Shown: positions 15,559 to 25,545 of the stretch, one piece after another | Numbering within the stretch: position 1 is the first letter of the stretch | Layout: the number at the start of each line of letters is the position of its first letter | Source: Paracoccus tegillarcae | Lineage (GTDB): Bacteria > Pseudomonadota > Alphaproteobacteria > Rhodobacterales > Rhodobacteraceae | Reading direction: 5' to 3' | NCBI RefSeq assembly: GCF_002847305.1 | Contig: NZ_CP025408.1 | Coordinates: forward strand, 3,245,001-3,309,000 | DNA length: 64,000 bases | Made by a program: the position numbers and the translations under genes | Notes under the pieces: generated by a model | Told to the model about the DNA's origin: nothing | The model's database searches: none | The model's input: the letters and a program-made list of their open reading frames with translations, nothing else

Positions 15559-16757
15559 GCGCTGACCTTTTCCCGGTTGCCCGGTCCGGCCGGCGTCGTG
15601 ATCCGCCCGGGCGAATGGGCGCGGCCTGCAAACCGCTGCGCCAGCGTCTGCGGCCCGGCGGTGATGGCGAAATAATCGTAGTCACCGGGACGGTCGAAGG
15701 TGCAGAGATACTGGAAATGCAGCCGGAACCAATGGCCGCGCAGCGCCCGCTGCTTTTCCGCAGACAGGGTTTGCGTAAAGGCGGCCGAGATGATCAGCGG
15801 GTGTTTCTGATCCGCAGGCGCCACCCCGGTCACGGCGACTGGATCACACAGCCCGAAACAACAGGCATCACCGGGTGCCGTGACGTCCATCCAATAAAGC
15901 TCGTCTCGGGTGGACAGATAAGCCAGATCGGCGCGCAACCGGTCGGCGCGAGGCAGGAACGAGGCCATCGGCACCACGTGGCCAAGGCTGAGAAACGACA
16001 GGGTCGGCCCGTCCGCCGGCACACGGCGCGCGCGGATCAGGTCTGCAAGAACCGAAACCGCCAGATAAGCACCTGATGAATGCCCGACGATCAGCACTTC
16101 GTCCCAATCGCCCTGCAGCACATCCGCGATGCGGTCGGTGAACTGGGCAACGCGGCCCTCTAACGCGGCGGGATAAGCACCGCCCTGTTCGGCGGTAAAG
16201 GCATAGTCATGCATCAGGTAATGGGCGAAAATCCTGCCATCCAGCCGTCGCCACAGAACCAGGCCGCCCCATGCGGTGGCGGCCATAAGCGGCAGTCCCA
16301 GCCACCAGCCGCCAAACCGCGCCGCCAGCCAGCCCACCAGCCATCCTGCCAGCAAGGCCACCAGCAACTGCGCCAGCAGTACCACAATCGGATAAAGCGC
16401 CGCGATCACCGGACCCCGGCGCAGGCGCATCAGCCGAAACAGCGCACCCGAACCGATATAGGCCCAGGCCGTGCGCACAAGCTGCCCGTAGGTCGCCAGA
16501 ATGCCGCGCCCCATCGAGCCCTGAACGATATCCGCCCAGATCAGAACCTCGAATTCCGCGCGTGCGGCCCCGTCCGAGAAATCACCGGCAGCACCCCAGC
16601 CAAATCCGGTGCGATCCACGCGCGCGCACAGGCTCAGCCCATAGCCCGAGATCGAAGCCTGTTGCGCACCCTCGCGGCGGTATAATTCGCGGTAGCGGCG
16701 CGGCGGGATCGGATCATAGCCGGGGATATACAACACACGGCGGCGGAACGGCTGCAT
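15555..16757 (-). CDS. Membrane-anchored alpha/beta-hydrolase-like protein
   Basis: 400 residues from the ATG at 16757 (AAGGG upstream; an in-frame ATG at 16787 lacks such a site). It opens with RRRVLYIPGYDP, a strand and turn like the oxyanion region of hydrolases. Two membrane helices follow in the middle (from about VIAALYPIVVLLAQLLVALL through LPLMAATAWGGLVLW), then VLIVGHSSGAYLAVSVL, a GxSxG nucleophile elbow with Ser in GHSSG. A C-terminal His typical of the triad is likely but not assigned. The reaction is unknown; esterase or lipase-like work on a lipid that the P450 then oxidises would fit the operon. Confidence 0.65.
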   Translation of the reverse strand: MQPFRRRVLYIPGYDPIPPRRYRELYRREGAQQASISGYGLSLCARVDRTGFGWGAAGDFSDGAARAEFEVLIWADIVQGSMGRGILATYGQLVRTAWAYIGSGALFRLMRLRRGPVIAALYPIVVLLAQLLVALLAGWLVGWLAARFGGWWLGLPLMAATAWGGLVLWRRLDGRIFAHYLMHDYAFTAEQGGAYPAALEGRVAQFTDRIADVLQGDWDEVLIVGHSSGAYLAVSVLADLIRARRVPADGPTLSFLSLGHVVPMASFLPRADRLRADLAYLSTRDELYWMDVTAPGDACCFGLCDPVAVTGVAPADQKHPLIISAAFTQTLSAEKQRALRGHWFRLHFQYLCTFDRPGDYDYFAITAGPQTLAQRFAGRAHSPGRITTPAGPGNREKVSA

Positions 16758-16838
16758 CAGTGACCCTTGCGGTTTAGCATGCAGCATAAGGGCTGTGTCG
16801 CAGGCGGCAAGGCGGATAAGCGGCGCCGGTTCCGGGAC

Positions 16839-17528
16839 TTAGTCGGTGCTGCGCCAGCGTGCCTCATTCGCCTCGATCGCGGCGATGCGCCGGTCGGTGC
16901 GGGGATGCGACAGCAGCCACGCGGGCGTGCCGGCCCCCATGCGCCCGGTCAGCGTGTCCAGTTTGCGAAACAGCGATTTCTGCGGCTCGGTGCCAAGACC
17001 TGCCTTGATCATCAGCGCGCTGGCAAATTCATCGGCCTCGAACTCGTCCTGCCGCGACAGCCGCGCAGCGACGGCGGTGGCGGCCATATGGGCAAGCCAG
17101 TTGCCGATAAAGGGAATAAAGCGCCCCAGCACCCCCGCCAGCGCCAGCCGGATCGCGTTCTGGCCTGCGAAATCCACCATCCTGCGCCGCGAATGGCCAT
17201 GCGCAACATGGCCCAATTCATGCGCGATGACCGATGCCAGTTCGGCATCCGTGACCTCGCAGGCATCGAGCTTGCGGATGAAACCACGGGTCAGAAAGAT
17301 CCGGCCATCGGGCGCCGCCAGGCCGTTGATCGGTTCGATCTCATAGATATGCGCCTCGACCGGGGGCAAATCCATCGCCTTGCCAAGGCGTTCAAGCATC
17401 GGCGACAGGCGCGGATGCTTCAGCGGCGTGGTGTTCTCGTTCAACTCTCGCTTGAGCCGCCACGCCGAAAAGAAATACATGGCGGCGACATAGAGGATGA
17501 TCAGCAGAAGAGGCGTAAGTTTCAGCAT
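16839..17528 (-). CDS. M48-family zinc metalloprotease
   Basis: 229 residues. A single N-terminal membrane helix (residues 4-22) is followed by a periplasm-type peptidase domain with HELGH at 103-107 and the third zinc ligand in DEFEADEFA (about 167). WLLSHPRTDRRIAAI near the end is typical of the M48B/C group (HtpX- and Oma1-like). It probably degrades damaged envelope proteins. The gap of 81 bases to the hydrolase gene and lack of overlap make joint transcription possible but not shown. Confidence 0.85.
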   Translation of the reverse strand: MLKLTPLLLIILYVAAMYFFSAWRLKRELNENTTPLKHPRLSPMLERLGKAMDLPPVEAHIYEIEPINGLAAPDGRIFLTRGFIRKLDACEVTDAELASVIAHELGHVAHGHSRRRMVDFAGQNAIRLALAGVLGRFIPFIGNWLAHMAATAVAARLSRQDEFEADEFASALMIKAGLGTEPQKSLFRKLDTLTGRMGAGTPAWLLSHPRTDRRIAAIEANEARWRSTD

Positions 17529-17596
17529 AGTCTGGATATGGGGGGCGCAGTGGGGCGGGTCAATTGCGATGCGCCATCAGTCGAGCGCTTTTGCAC

Positions 17597-18211
17597 CTAC
17601 CGTTGGTCGCGGTCGCCCGGCTGCTGCCCGCGCCGTTCGCGGATACGCCGGTTCAGCCAGAGGCCCAGCCCCAGCATGATGGCGGTGGCAGCAACAAGGC
17701 CAAGGACGGAACCGGCCAGATCGGCAGCCGCCGCGATATTGCCGCCAAAGACCATGCCCAGCCCAAGATAGATCGCCACCCAGATCATCGCGCCAAGGGT
17801 GCTGGCCAGCGTAAAGTTGGGATGCGGAAAGCCCGCCGCACCGGCCGCCAGCGTCATCCATGGCCCAAGCGGCGAGAACAGCCAGCGCGACAGAAAGACC
17901 GCCGTGCCGCCGCGCGCCGCCAGCATACCGCGCGCGCGCCCGACCATCGCTCCGCTGCGCCCCTGCCTGCGCGACAGCCAGTCCTGCGCGCCGCGACCCA
18001 GAAAGAACGCCGCCTGATCGCCGATGAGAAAGCCGGCCAAGGCCGCCAGCGCAACCGTCATCAGGGTCAGATCGCCCGATCCGACAAAGGCCCCCGCCGC
18101 GATCAGCAGCAGCGATGATGGCACCGGCAGCAACAGGCAGGATGCCAGCGTGGCCAGCGCGATCAGCCAGGGGCCCCATTGCGGCAGCAGGGCCAGGATC
18201 GTCTCTGTCAT
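17597..18211 (-). CDS. DedA/SNARE-associated family membrane protein
   Basis: 204 residues with four to five membrane helices. The conserved FLSRWLFSPLGPWMTLAAGAAG segment (residues about 103-125) corresponds to the [F/Y]xxR...G core of DedA proteins, implicated in undecaprenyl-phosphate or phospholipid translocation. FLIGDQAAFFLGRG is the conserved acidic helix region. Its start overlaps the stop of the upstream gene (ATGA, 18208-18211). Confidence 0.75.
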   Translation of the reverse strand: MTETILALLPQWGPWLIALATLASCLLLPVPSSLLLIAAGAFVGSGDLTLMTVALAALAGFLIGDQAAFFLGRGAQDWLSRRQGRSGAMVGRARGMLAARGGTAVFLSRWLFSPLGPWMTLAAGAAGFPHPNFTLASTLGAMIWVAIYLGLGMVFGGNIAAAADLAGSVLGLVAATAIMLGLGLWLNRRIRERRGQQPGDRDQR

Positions 18212-18645
18212 GGCGGCGAGGTGGCGCCGGGCTCATCCGGGCCGTCTGCGCGGGTGCGTTCCTGCGCCAGTCTGTCATTCAGGGTGTCGATCAATGCCTC
18301 GATGGGAATGCCCTGCACCTCGGCGATCTCTGACAGGCGCAGCCCGCGCATGGAACCGTCGGTGATCCCGATCGCCTGCGCCAGTTCGGGCGGGGGCAGG
18401 TGCCATGATCGCGCCAGAAAGCCGACGGTCATCCATGGCTGAGGCGCCTGATGCTGATGCGCGGGATTGGTCCAGTAAAGCGCCCGGTCGACCAGCCGAA
18501 ACCCGAAAAAGCCCGTCAGCGCAACGGCCACCAGAAAGGCCGCCGCAATCGGCCAATCACGACGATGCAGATGTCGGCGCAGCCATATCCCGACCGCCGC
18601 CGTCAGCAGGACCGCAAAGATCACGTTCGCCGTCGGTCCCAGCAT
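18208..18645 (-). CDS. Small hypothetical membrane protein
   Basis: 145 residues from the ATG at 18645, which has GGAGG a few bases upstream; the frame is open further but that part would overlap the VWA gene. Two hydrophobic helices (VIFAVLLTAAVGIWL and PIAAAFLVAVALTGFFGFRL) are followed by a soluble tail containing AQAIGITDGSMRGLRLSEIAEVQGIPIEALIDTL, which resembles a small helix-turn-helix-like repeat. Coupled to dedA downstream. No function assigned. Confidence 0.6.
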   Translation of the reverse strand: MLGPTANVIFAVLLTAAVGIWLRRHLHRRDWPIAAAFLVAVALTGFFGFRLVDRALYWTNPAHQHQAPQPWMTVGFLARSWHLPPPELAQAIGITDGSMRGLRLSEIAEVQGIPIEALIDTLNDRLAQERTRADGPDEPGATSPP

Positions 18646-18662
18646 GGCCGCGGTCCCTCCTG

Positions 18663-19844
18663 TTAGCCCAGCACCCGCATGGCCTGGGTCAAGCCGTCCA
18701 GCGTCAGCGGCATCATCCGGTTTTCGAAAATCTGGCGGATCATGCCAATGGATTGGGTATAGGCCCAACGCGGCTCTGGCACCGGATTGAGCCAGACATG
18801 ATCGGGCCATGTTTCTGCCAGGCGGCGCAGCCAGATCTCGCCCGATTCCTCGTTCCAGTGTTCATTCGCACCGCCCGGCACGGCGATCTCATAGGGCGAC
18901 ATCGAGCCGTCACCGACAAAGATGCACTTATAGTCGCGGCCATAGCGATGCAGCAGATCCCAGGTCGGGATCTGTTCGTTCCAGCGACGGTGATTGTCCT
19001 TCCAGACGGCCTCATAGGGGCAGTTATGAAAGTAGTAATGTTCCATATGCTTGAATTCGGCGCGGGCGGCGCTGAACAATTCGTCCACCAGACGGGTGTG
19101 ATCGTCCATCGAGCCACCGACATCCAGAAACAGCAGCACCTTGACCGCATTGCGCCGCTCGGGCCGGGTTTTCACGTCGATATAGCCGTGATCGGCCGTG
19201 GCCTGGATGGTGGCCGGCAGATCCAGCTCGTCCGCTGCGCCGTGGCGGGCCCATTGACGCAGGCGCTTGAGTGCGACCTTGATGTTGCGGGTGCCCAATT
19301 CGACGCTGTCGTCGAAATCGCGGAATTCGCGCTTGTCCCAGACCTTGACCGCGCGGCGATGGCGGCTTTCATCCTGCCCGATGCGCACGCCTTCGGGGTT
19401 ATAACCATAGGCGCCAAAGGGGCTGGTGCCTGCGGTGCCGATCCATTTGTTGCCGCCCTGGTGGCGACCCTTTTGTTCGGCCAGCCGGTCACGCAGCCGC
19501 TTCATCAACTCGTCAAAACTGCCCGGCCCGTCGATATCGGCCTTTTCGTCATCGCTGAGCAGTTTTTCGGCCAGTTTTTCCAGCCATTCGCGGGGCAGGG
19601 CTTTCTCGGAAATCAGCTCGTCCAGCGTCACATGCTCCAGCCCGCTGAAACTGGCCGCGAACGCCCGGTCAAAGCGGTCGATGTGGCGTTCGTCCTTGAC
19701 CAGAACGGTGCGCGAGAAATGGTAAACGCCATCGACGGTCCAGCCGGTCACGCCAGCCTGCAGGCCCGCCAGCAGGTCCAGATATTCGCGCAGGCTGACG
19801 GGAACCCCTTCTCGGCGCAGATTGTCGAGAAAGGGGGTCAGCAT
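18663..19844 (-). CDS. von Willebrand A domain protein (CoxE-like)
   Basis: 393 residues. The N-terminal half (PVSLREYLDLLAGL...) is the helical region found before the VWA domain in CoxE-type proteins. The VWA domain begins near VKVLLFLDVGGSMDDHTRL, where the canonical DxSxS metal site reads D-V-G-G-S, so the first serine is glycine. Such proteins normally work with a MoxR AAA+ ATPase to insert metals or remodel complexes. No ATPase gene is next to this one; the moxR at 39787 is paired with its own VWA gene. It overlaps the tiny gene upstream by one base (TGATG). Confidence 0.75.
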   Translation of the reverse strand: MLTPFLDNLRREGVPVSLREYLDLLAGLQAGVTGWTVDGVYHFSRTVLVKDERHIDRFDRAFAASFSGLEHVTLDELISEKALPREWLEKLAEKLLSDDEKADIDGPGSFDELMKRLRDRLAEQKGRHQGGNKWIGTAGTSPFGAYGYNPEGVRIGQDESRHRRAVKVWDKREFRDFDDSVELGTRNIKVALKRLRQWARHGAADELDLPATIQATADHGYIDVKTRPERRNAVKVLLFLDVGGSMDDHTRLVDELFSAARAEFKHMEHYYFHNCPYEAVWKDNHRRWNEQIPTWDLLHRYGRDYKCIFVGDGSMSPYEIAVPGGANEHWNEESGEIWLRRLAETWPDHVWLNPVPEPRWAYTQSIGMIRQIFENRMMPLTLDGLTQAMRVLG

Positions 19845-20008
19845 CAGACCATCCTGTCGATGATGATGGTGACAAACAGGCCCAGGGCCGAAAAGGCCAG
19901 CGCGAAGGCTGCGGCATATTGCAGCCGGTCCTTGCGGTTACCGCCAAGGGCGGTTGCACGGCGCCAGCCCAGCAGGGCTCCGATCACGATTGCGGCGATA
20001 ATGATCAT
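19844..20008 (-). CDS. Two-helix small membrane protein
   Basis: 54 residues from the ATG at 20008: two hydrophobic segments (IIIAAIVIGALLG and AAAFALAFSALGLFVTIIID) flank a basic, polar turn (WRRATALGGNRKDR). Its stop shares a base with the VWA start. From memory similar short proteins are common in Rhodobacteraceae; function unknown. The 107 bases to putA form a divergent promoter region. Confidence 0.6.
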   Translation of the reverse strand: MIIIAAIVIGALLGWRRATALGGNRKDRLQYAAAFALAFSALGLFVTIIIDRMV

Positions 20009-20115
20009 GTCGGCTCTCTCGCTTGCTGTATCGCATCGGGCATAGCTGGGCAAATCGCCCCGTGCAACCGACGCCTGATCGCGATAGCGTCATGGCAAGT
20101 GGATCGGAGGATATA

Positions 20116-23100
20116 ATGACTGAACTGCCAACACTACGTTCCAGCATACGCGCGGCCCATCTGGCTGATGAGGCAAGCGCCATTGCTTCGCTGATCGCCA
20201 GCTATGGTCCCGATGCGGCGGCCCGGTCACGAATCGACGCGACCACGGTGGAACTGGTGCGTGATATCAGGGCAGGCGACGATCCGGGCCTGATGGAGGT
20301 GTTTCTGGCAGAATACGGCCTGTCCACCGATGAGGGCGTGGCGCTGATGTGTCTGGCCGAGGCGCTGCTGCGCGTCCCCGATGCCGAGACCATGGATGAA
20401 TTGATCGAAGACAAGATCGCCCCCTCCGAATGGGGGCATCATCTGGGCAAGTCGTCCTCGTCGCTGGTCAATGCCTCGACCTGGGCGCTGATGCTGACAG
20501 GCAAGGTGCTGCAGGAAAACAGATCCCCCGGCATCGCGGGCCATTTGCGCAATGCGGTCAAGCGCCTGGGCGAGCCGGTGATCCGCACCGCCGTTCACCG
20601 CGCGATGCGCGAGATGGGCCAGCAATTCGTGCTGGGCGAAACGGTCAAGGATGCGATCAAACGCGGTCGCGACCGCGTCGCCAAGGGTTATACCTACAGC
20701 TATGACATGCTGGGCGAGGCGGCGCGCACCGAGGCGGATGCGCGCGAATATCTTGCCGCCTATGAAGGCGCGATTGCGGCGCTGGCAGCGCAGGCAAAAA
20801 GCAGCGATATCCGCGACAATCCGGGCATTTCGATCAAGCTTTCAGCGCTGCATCCCCGGTACGAGGAACCGCAGCGCGACCGGGTGATGGCCGAACTGGT
20901 GCCCATTACGCTGCGGCTGGCGCGGGCGGCAAAGGCCGCCAATATGGGGTTGAACATCGACGCGGAAGAGGCCGACCGGCTAGAGATTTCGCTGGATGTG
21001 ATCGAGGCCGTGCTGTCCGATCCGTCGCTGGCCGGTTGGGACGGGTTCGGCGTCGTGGTGCAAGCCTATGGCAAGCGCGCCGCCGGCACCATCGACTGGC
21101 TCGAGGCGCTGGCCGAGCGGCTGGACCGGCGCATCATGGTCCGGCTGGTCAAGGGCGCCTATTGGGACACCGAGATCAAACGCGCGCAGGTCGAGGGGCT
21201 GCCGGGCTTTCCGGTCTGGACCCATAAGCCCGCAACCGATGTGGCCTGGATCTGCTGCGCACGCAAATTGCTGGCAAGCCCGCGCATCTATCCGCAATTC
21301 GCAACCCATAACGCCCATTCGACCGCCGCGGTGCTTGAACTGGCCGGCGAGGATCGCGATTGGGAATTCCAGCGCCTGCACGGCATGGGCGAGGCGCTGC
21401 ACGGGCTGCTGCACGATGGGCACGACACGCGCTGCCGCATCTATGCCCCGGTCGGCGCGCATGAGGATTTGCTGGCCTATCTGGTCCGTCGCCTTCTGGA
21501 AAACGGCGCCAATAGCAGCTTTGTGAACCGGATCGTTGATGAGGACGTGCCCCCCGCCGAGGTCGCGCCAGATCCCTTTGTCGAATGGGAACAGGTCGCA
21601 GGGCAACCCGCAGTGGGGGTCAGGCACCCGGAAAACCTGTTTGGCAAGGACCGGGTGAATTCGCGTGGCTTCGATCTGCGCGATCCCGAGGTTCTGGAAA
21701 TGATCGAACAGGCCCGCGCGCCATGGGCCAGCCATCAATGGCAGGGCGGCCCGTTGCTGGCGGGTGACCTATCGCGCGACGGCCAGACGGAAACGGTGAT
21801 CAACCCCGCGCGCCCCGGTGACACCGTGGGGCAGGTCGGGCAATCGACGCCTGCGGATGTGGAAACCGCGCTGAGCAACGCCCGCATCTGGGACGCCCCG
21901 CCCGAAGAGCGCGCAGCGGCCCTGCGCCGCGCGGCTGATTTGTACGAGGAACATTACGCCGAACTCTTTGCCCTGATCGCGCGCGAGGCCGGGAAATCGC
22001 AACCAGATTGCGTCGCCGAATTGCGCGAGGCAGTGGATTTCCTGCGCTACTACGCCGATTTCGCCAGTGCAGATGCGCCGCGCGGCCTCTTTACCTGCAT
22101 CTCGCCCTGGAACTTCCCGCTGGCGATTTTCACCGGCCAGATCGCCGCGGCACTGGCTGCGGGCAATGGCGTGCTGGCCAAGCCAGCCGAAACCACAAGC
22201 CTTGTCGCATGGCGCGCAGCACAACTGCTGCATGAGGCGGGCGTGCCTGCCCATGCGCTGCAATTGCTGCCGGGCGAAGGCCGCGTGGTCGGCACCGCGC
22301 TTAGCAGTGATGCGCGGGTCAATGGCGTCTGCTTTACCGGCAGCCTGCCCACCGCACAGGCGATCAATCGCGCCATGGCCGAACACCTTTCGCCTGACGC
22401 GCCGTTGATTGCCGAAACCGGCGGGCTGAACGCGATGATCGTGGACAGCACCGCACTGCCCGAACAGGCCATTCGCGACATTCTGGCCAGCGCCTTTCAA
22501 TCGGCCGGGCAACGCTGCAGCGCCCTGCGCATCCTCTATGTGCAGGAAGACGTGGCCGACAAGATGCTGACCATGCTGCACGGTGCCATGGACGAATTGC
22601 GCCTTGGCGATCCCTGGCATCTGGAAACCGATATAGGCCCGGTCATCAACGCAGCCGCCAAGAAAGGCATCGACGATCATGTCGCAGCCGCGCGCAGCGA
22701 CGGACGCGTGCTGCACCGGCTGAAAGCGCCGTCACGCGGGCATTTCGTGGCGCCGGTGAGCATCCGCGTCGGCGGGATCGAGAATATCGAACGCGAGATA
22801 TTCGGTCCGGTCCTGCATGTGGCGACCTTCAAGGCCGAAGATCTGGACAAGGTGATCGCGGCCATCAATGCCTCGGGCTATGGGCTGACCTTTGGCCTGC
22901 ATACCCGCATCGACGACAGGGTCGAACATATCGACCGTCACCTGCATGTCGGCAACGTCTATGTGAACCGCAACCAGATCGGTGCGATCGTGGGCAGCCA
23001 GCCCTTTGGCGGCGAGGGGCTGTCGGGCACCGGACCCAAGGCGGGTGGGCCGCATTATGTGCCGCGTTTTCGGGCGGTGCCCTTTACCCGCAACGATGGC

Positions 23101-23565
23101 AGCGGGGGCACGGAACACAGCACCGGCGCGGGCACGTCGATCAGCAAGGGGCTGGACCAGAAGCGCACGGATACGACGCAGATCCTGTCGACCGTGTTGC
23201 TGCCGGGGCCGACTGGCGAATCAAACAGGCTGACGGAACATCCAAGAGGCACGGTCCTGTGTCTTGGCCCCGATACCGCAGCCCAGGCCGCGATTGCCAA
23301 AGCCCATGGATGTGAGTCGCTGACCTATGATCAGAGTGTTGATCCCGAGGACTTGCGCGGCCAGCGCGACCTTGCGGTTGTGGCTTTCGACGGCCCAGAA
23401 GCGCTGGCCCGCGAATACGCCAAAGTGCTGGCCGAGTTGGAAGGACCCATCATTCCACTGGTCAACTCTGCCGAATTGGCCAGCCATTGCGTGATGGAAC
23501 GGCATCTGTGCGTCGACACGACCGCCTCGGGCGGAAATGCGTCGCTGCTCGCGGCTGCGGGCTAG
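20116..23565 (+). CDS. putA: Bifunctional proline dehydrogenase / P5C dehydrogenase PutA
   Basis: 1149 residues from the ATG at 20116 (GGAGG upstream). The proline dehydrogenase barrel (about 150-450) oxidises proline with FAD, passing electrons to quinone; VKGAYWDTEIKRAQ marks its C-terminal core. The aldehyde dehydrogenase domain (from about 520) then makes glutamate with NAD+; it has AETGG and catalytic Cys801 in GQRCSALR. There is no N-terminal ribbon-helix-helix, so it should not repress its own gene as E. coli PutA does. A C-terminal domain of about 120 residues follows the dehydrogenase. It lets the cell use proline as carbon and nitrogen. Confidence 0.96.
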   Translation: MTELPTLRSSIRAAHLADEASAIASLIASYGPDAAARSRIDATTVELVRDIRAGDDPGLMEVFLAEYGLSTDEGVALMCLAEALLRVPDAETMDELIEDKIAPSEWGHHLGKSSSSLVNASTWALMLTGKVLQENRSPGIAGHLRNAVKRLGEPVIRTAVHRAMREMGQQFVLGETVKDAIKRGRDRVAKGYTYSYDMLGEAARTEADAREYLAAYEGAIAALAAQAKSSDIRDNPGISIKLSALHPRYEEPQRDRVMAELVPITLRLARAAKAANMGLNIDAEEADRLEISLDVIEAVLSDPSLAGWDGFGVVVQAYGKRAAGTIDWLEALAERLDRRIMVRLVKGAYWDTEIKRAQVEGLPGFPVWTHKPATDVAWICCARKLLASPRIYPQFATHNAHSTAAVLELAGEDRDWEFQRLHGMGEALHGLLHDGHDTRCRIYAPVGAHEDLLAYLVRRLLENGANSSFVNRIVDEDVPPAEVAPDPFVEWEQVAGQPAVGVRHPENLFGKDRVNSRGFDLRDPEVLEMIEQARAPWASHQWQGGPLLAGDLSRDGQTETVINPARPGDTVGQVGQSTPADVETALSNARIWDAPPEERAAALRRAADLYEEHYAELFALIAREAGKSQPDCVAELREAVDFLRYYADFASADAPRGLFTCISPWNFPLAIFTGQIAAALAAGNGVLAKPAETTSLVAWRAAQLLHEAGVPAHALQLLPGEGRVVGTALSSDARVNGVCFTGSLPTAQAINRAMAEHLSPDAPLIAETGGLNAMIVDSTALPEQAIRDILASAFQSAGQRCSALRILYVQEDVADKMLTMLHGAMDELRLGDPWHLETDIGPVINAAAKKGIDDHVAAARSDGRVLHRLKAPSRGHFVAPVSIRVGGIENIEREIFGPVLHVATFKAEDLDKVIAAINASGYGLTFGLHTRIDDRVEHIDRHLHVGNVYVNRNQIGAIVGSQPFGGEGLSGTGPKAGGPHYVPRFRAVPFTRNDGSGGTEHSTGAGTSISKGLDQKRTDTTQILSTVLLPGPTGESNRLTEHPRGTVLCLGPDTAAQAAIAKAHGCESLTYDQSVDPEDLRGQRDLAVVAFDGPEALAREYAKVLAELEGPIIPLVNSAELASHCVMERHLCVDTTASGGNASLLAAAG

Positions 23566-23656
23566 CGTCGCTGACAGCTTGGCTTAACGGTGGCCCTTGA
23601 ACGGTGACAGGGGCCACGCTACGTTGAGAGCAAGTTGAAATCGGAGGGCGTAGATC

Positions 23657-24781
23657 ATGACGCCCAAGCGTCCCGCGGGTGCGGACGCGTTCCCGAGGAA
23701 AAAGCCGGTAGAGCCGTCCGTTGCCCGCCACACTAAGGAAGAGCCGCTTTATGCGGCGCTCGACCTTGGAACAAATTCGTGCCGGATGCTTATTGCACGC
23801 CCGCGCGGCAATCAGTTTCAGGTCATCGACAGTTTCTCCAAGCCCGTGCAGCTTGGCTACGGGTTGGAGGCCTCTGGCCGCCTGTCGCGCAGTTCGATGG
23901 CGCGCACGGTTCATGCGCTGCAGGTCTGCCGGCGCAAGCTAGAGACACATAACGTCACCAATATGCGTCTGGTCGCGACCGAGGCTTGCCGCCGCGCGCG
24001 CAACAGCCGTGACTTCATGCGCAAGATCCAGCGGGAAACCGGCCTGCCGGTAGAGGTGATAGAGGCCGAGGAAGAGGCGCGGCTGGCGGTGATTTCCTGC
24101 GCGCCGCTGGTGAATGTCGCGACCGAACAGTTGCTGATCGTCGATATCGGGGGCGGCTCGACGGAACTGGTCTGGATCGATCTCGAAGATGTCGAACCGG
24201 CCGCGCGGGCGCGTGCCATCATCCGTCTGGGCGAGGGGTTTCGCAATCCGCAGCCGGGCGGGGCGCGCGTGGTCGACTGGATCAGCGTGCCGCTTGGTGT
24301 GGCGACGCTGCGCGATCAGTTTTCGGATGTCGAAGACGATCAGGGCCGCTTTGCGCTGATGAGTTGGTATTTCGAAGAGATGCTGGCCGATTTCACGCCC
24401 TATGCCGACGGCTCGCCCGAGGCCGGGTTCCAGATCATCGGCACATCGGGGACGGTCACGACGGTCGCCGCCAGCCATCTGGGCCTGCGCCGTTATGACC
24501 GAACTAAGGTTGACGGGCTGACCATGACCAGCGATCAGATCGACAAGGTGATTCACTCTTACCTCGCACTCGGTCCCGAAGGCCGCCGCGCTGATCCGCG
24601 CATCGGCAAAGAGCGCCATGCCCTGATCATGTCAGGCGCGGCGATCTTGCAGACGCTGATGCGGCTGTGGCCGACGAACCGGCTGTCGGTGGCTGATCGC
24701 GGACTGCGCGAGGGGCTGCTTTATGCGCAGATGGTGCGCGATGGGGTGCTGACACCAGAAGGCATGAACGGGGTGGCATGA
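23657..24781 (+). CDS. Ppx/GppA-family exopolyphosphatase
   Basis: 374 residues. After a basic tail of about 30 residues the ASKHA fold starts: [17 protein letters not shown] (phosphate 1) and [16 protein letters not shown] (phosphate 2), with [11 protein letters not shown] later. Members remove phosphates from polyphosphate or pppGpp; which one cannot be told, and the family's C-terminal HD domain is absent, as in short alphaproteobacterial forms. GGAGG precedes the start. Its stop overlaps the rlmE start (ATGA, 24778-24781). Confidence 0.88.
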   Translation: MTPKRPAGADAFPRKKPVEPSVARHTKEEPLYAALDLGTNSCRMLIARPRGNQFQVIDSFSKPVQLGYGLEASGRLSRSSMARTVHALQVCRRKLETHNVTNMRLVATEACRRARNSRDFMRKIQRETGLPVEVIEAEEEARLAVISCAPLVNVATEQLLIVDIGGGSTELVWIDLEDVEPAARARAIIRLGEGFRNPQPGGARVVDWISVPLGVATLRDQFSDVEDDQGRFALMSWYFEEMLADFTPYADGSPEAGFQIIGTSGTVTTVAASHLGLRRYDRTKVDGLTMTSDQIDKVIHSYLALGPEGRRADPRIGKERHALIMSGAAILQTLMRLWPTNRLSVADRGLREGLLYAQMVRDGVLTPEGMNGVA

Positions 24782-25545
24782 TGGCCAAGATACCGGGCAC
24801 GGGCGGTGCCAAGGGAAATACCAGCGGGCGCGGGCAGCGCGATCTGAAGGTGCGGGTCAAGACCGCCAAGGGCCGCAAGATGTCCAGCAAACTGTGGCTG
24901 GAACGGCAGTTGAACGACCCCTATGTCGCGCGGGCCAAGCGCGAGGGATATCGTGGTCGAGCCGCCTACAAGATCTTGGAACTGGACGATAAATACCGCT
25001 TTCTCGTGCCCGGCGCGCGGATCGTCGATCTGGGCTGTGCGCCCGGCGGCTGGTGTCAGGTGGCCGTTGCGCGGGTCAATGCGCTTGGCGAGAAATCGGG
25101 CAAGGCCGTGGGCCGCGTGCTGGGCGTCGATTTGCAAGAGGTCGACACCATCGCGGGTGCCGAAATCCATGTGCTGGATTTTCTGGAAGACGGCGCTGAT
25201 GACAAGGTCAAAGCGTGGCTGGGCGGCCGGGCCGATGTGGTCATGTCCGACATGGCCGCATCCAGCAGTGGCCACAAGAACACCGACCACATGCGCATCG
25301 TGGCGCTGGTCGAGGCGGCGGCGCAACTGGCCTTTGACGTCCTTGAACCGGGTGGCACCTTTGTGGCCAAAGTCCTTGCCGGTGGCGCCGAAAGCGACAT
25401 GCAGGCCATGCTGAAGCGCAATTTCACCAAAGTCGCCAATGTGAAACCACCTGCCAGCCGCAGTGACTCGTCGGAAAAATTCGTGGTGGCGACAGGGTTT
25501 CGCGGGCGCCCGGACCCAGAGATCGAGACCGGGGGCGAACTATAG
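24778..25545 (+). CDS. rlmE: 23S rRNA 2'-O-ribose methyltransferase RlmE (FtsJ)
   Basis: 255 residues (two adjacent ATGs, at 24778 and 24781). The Rossmann domain has [15 protein letters not shown] (SAM site), the catalytic Asp in [14 protein letters not shown] and Lys in FVAKVLAGG. RlmE methylates the universally conserved U2552 of 23S rRNA late in 50S assembly. The N-terminal 50 residues are basic and glycine-rich, suiting RNA binding. It is coupled to ppx/gppA; its stop touches the stop of the Lrp gene on the other strand (25540-25545). Confidence 0.93.
   Translation: MMAKIPGTGGAKGNTSGRGQRDLKVRVKTAKGRKMSSKLWLERQLNDPYVARAKREGYRGRAAYKILELDDKYRFLVPGARIVDLGCAPGGWCQVAVARVNALGEKSGKAVGRVLGVDLQEVDTIAGAEIHVLDFLEDGADDKVKAWLGGRADVVMSDMAASSSGHKNTDHMRIVALVEAAAQLAFDVLEPGGTFVAKVLAGGAESDMQAMLKRNFTKVANVKPPASRSDSSEKFVVATGFRGRPDPEIETGGEL

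Noticed and set aside
23590..23617. GTGGCCC/GGGCCAC inverted repeat after putA as a terminator
   Set aside because: No T run follows on either strand; it may be a weak stem only.
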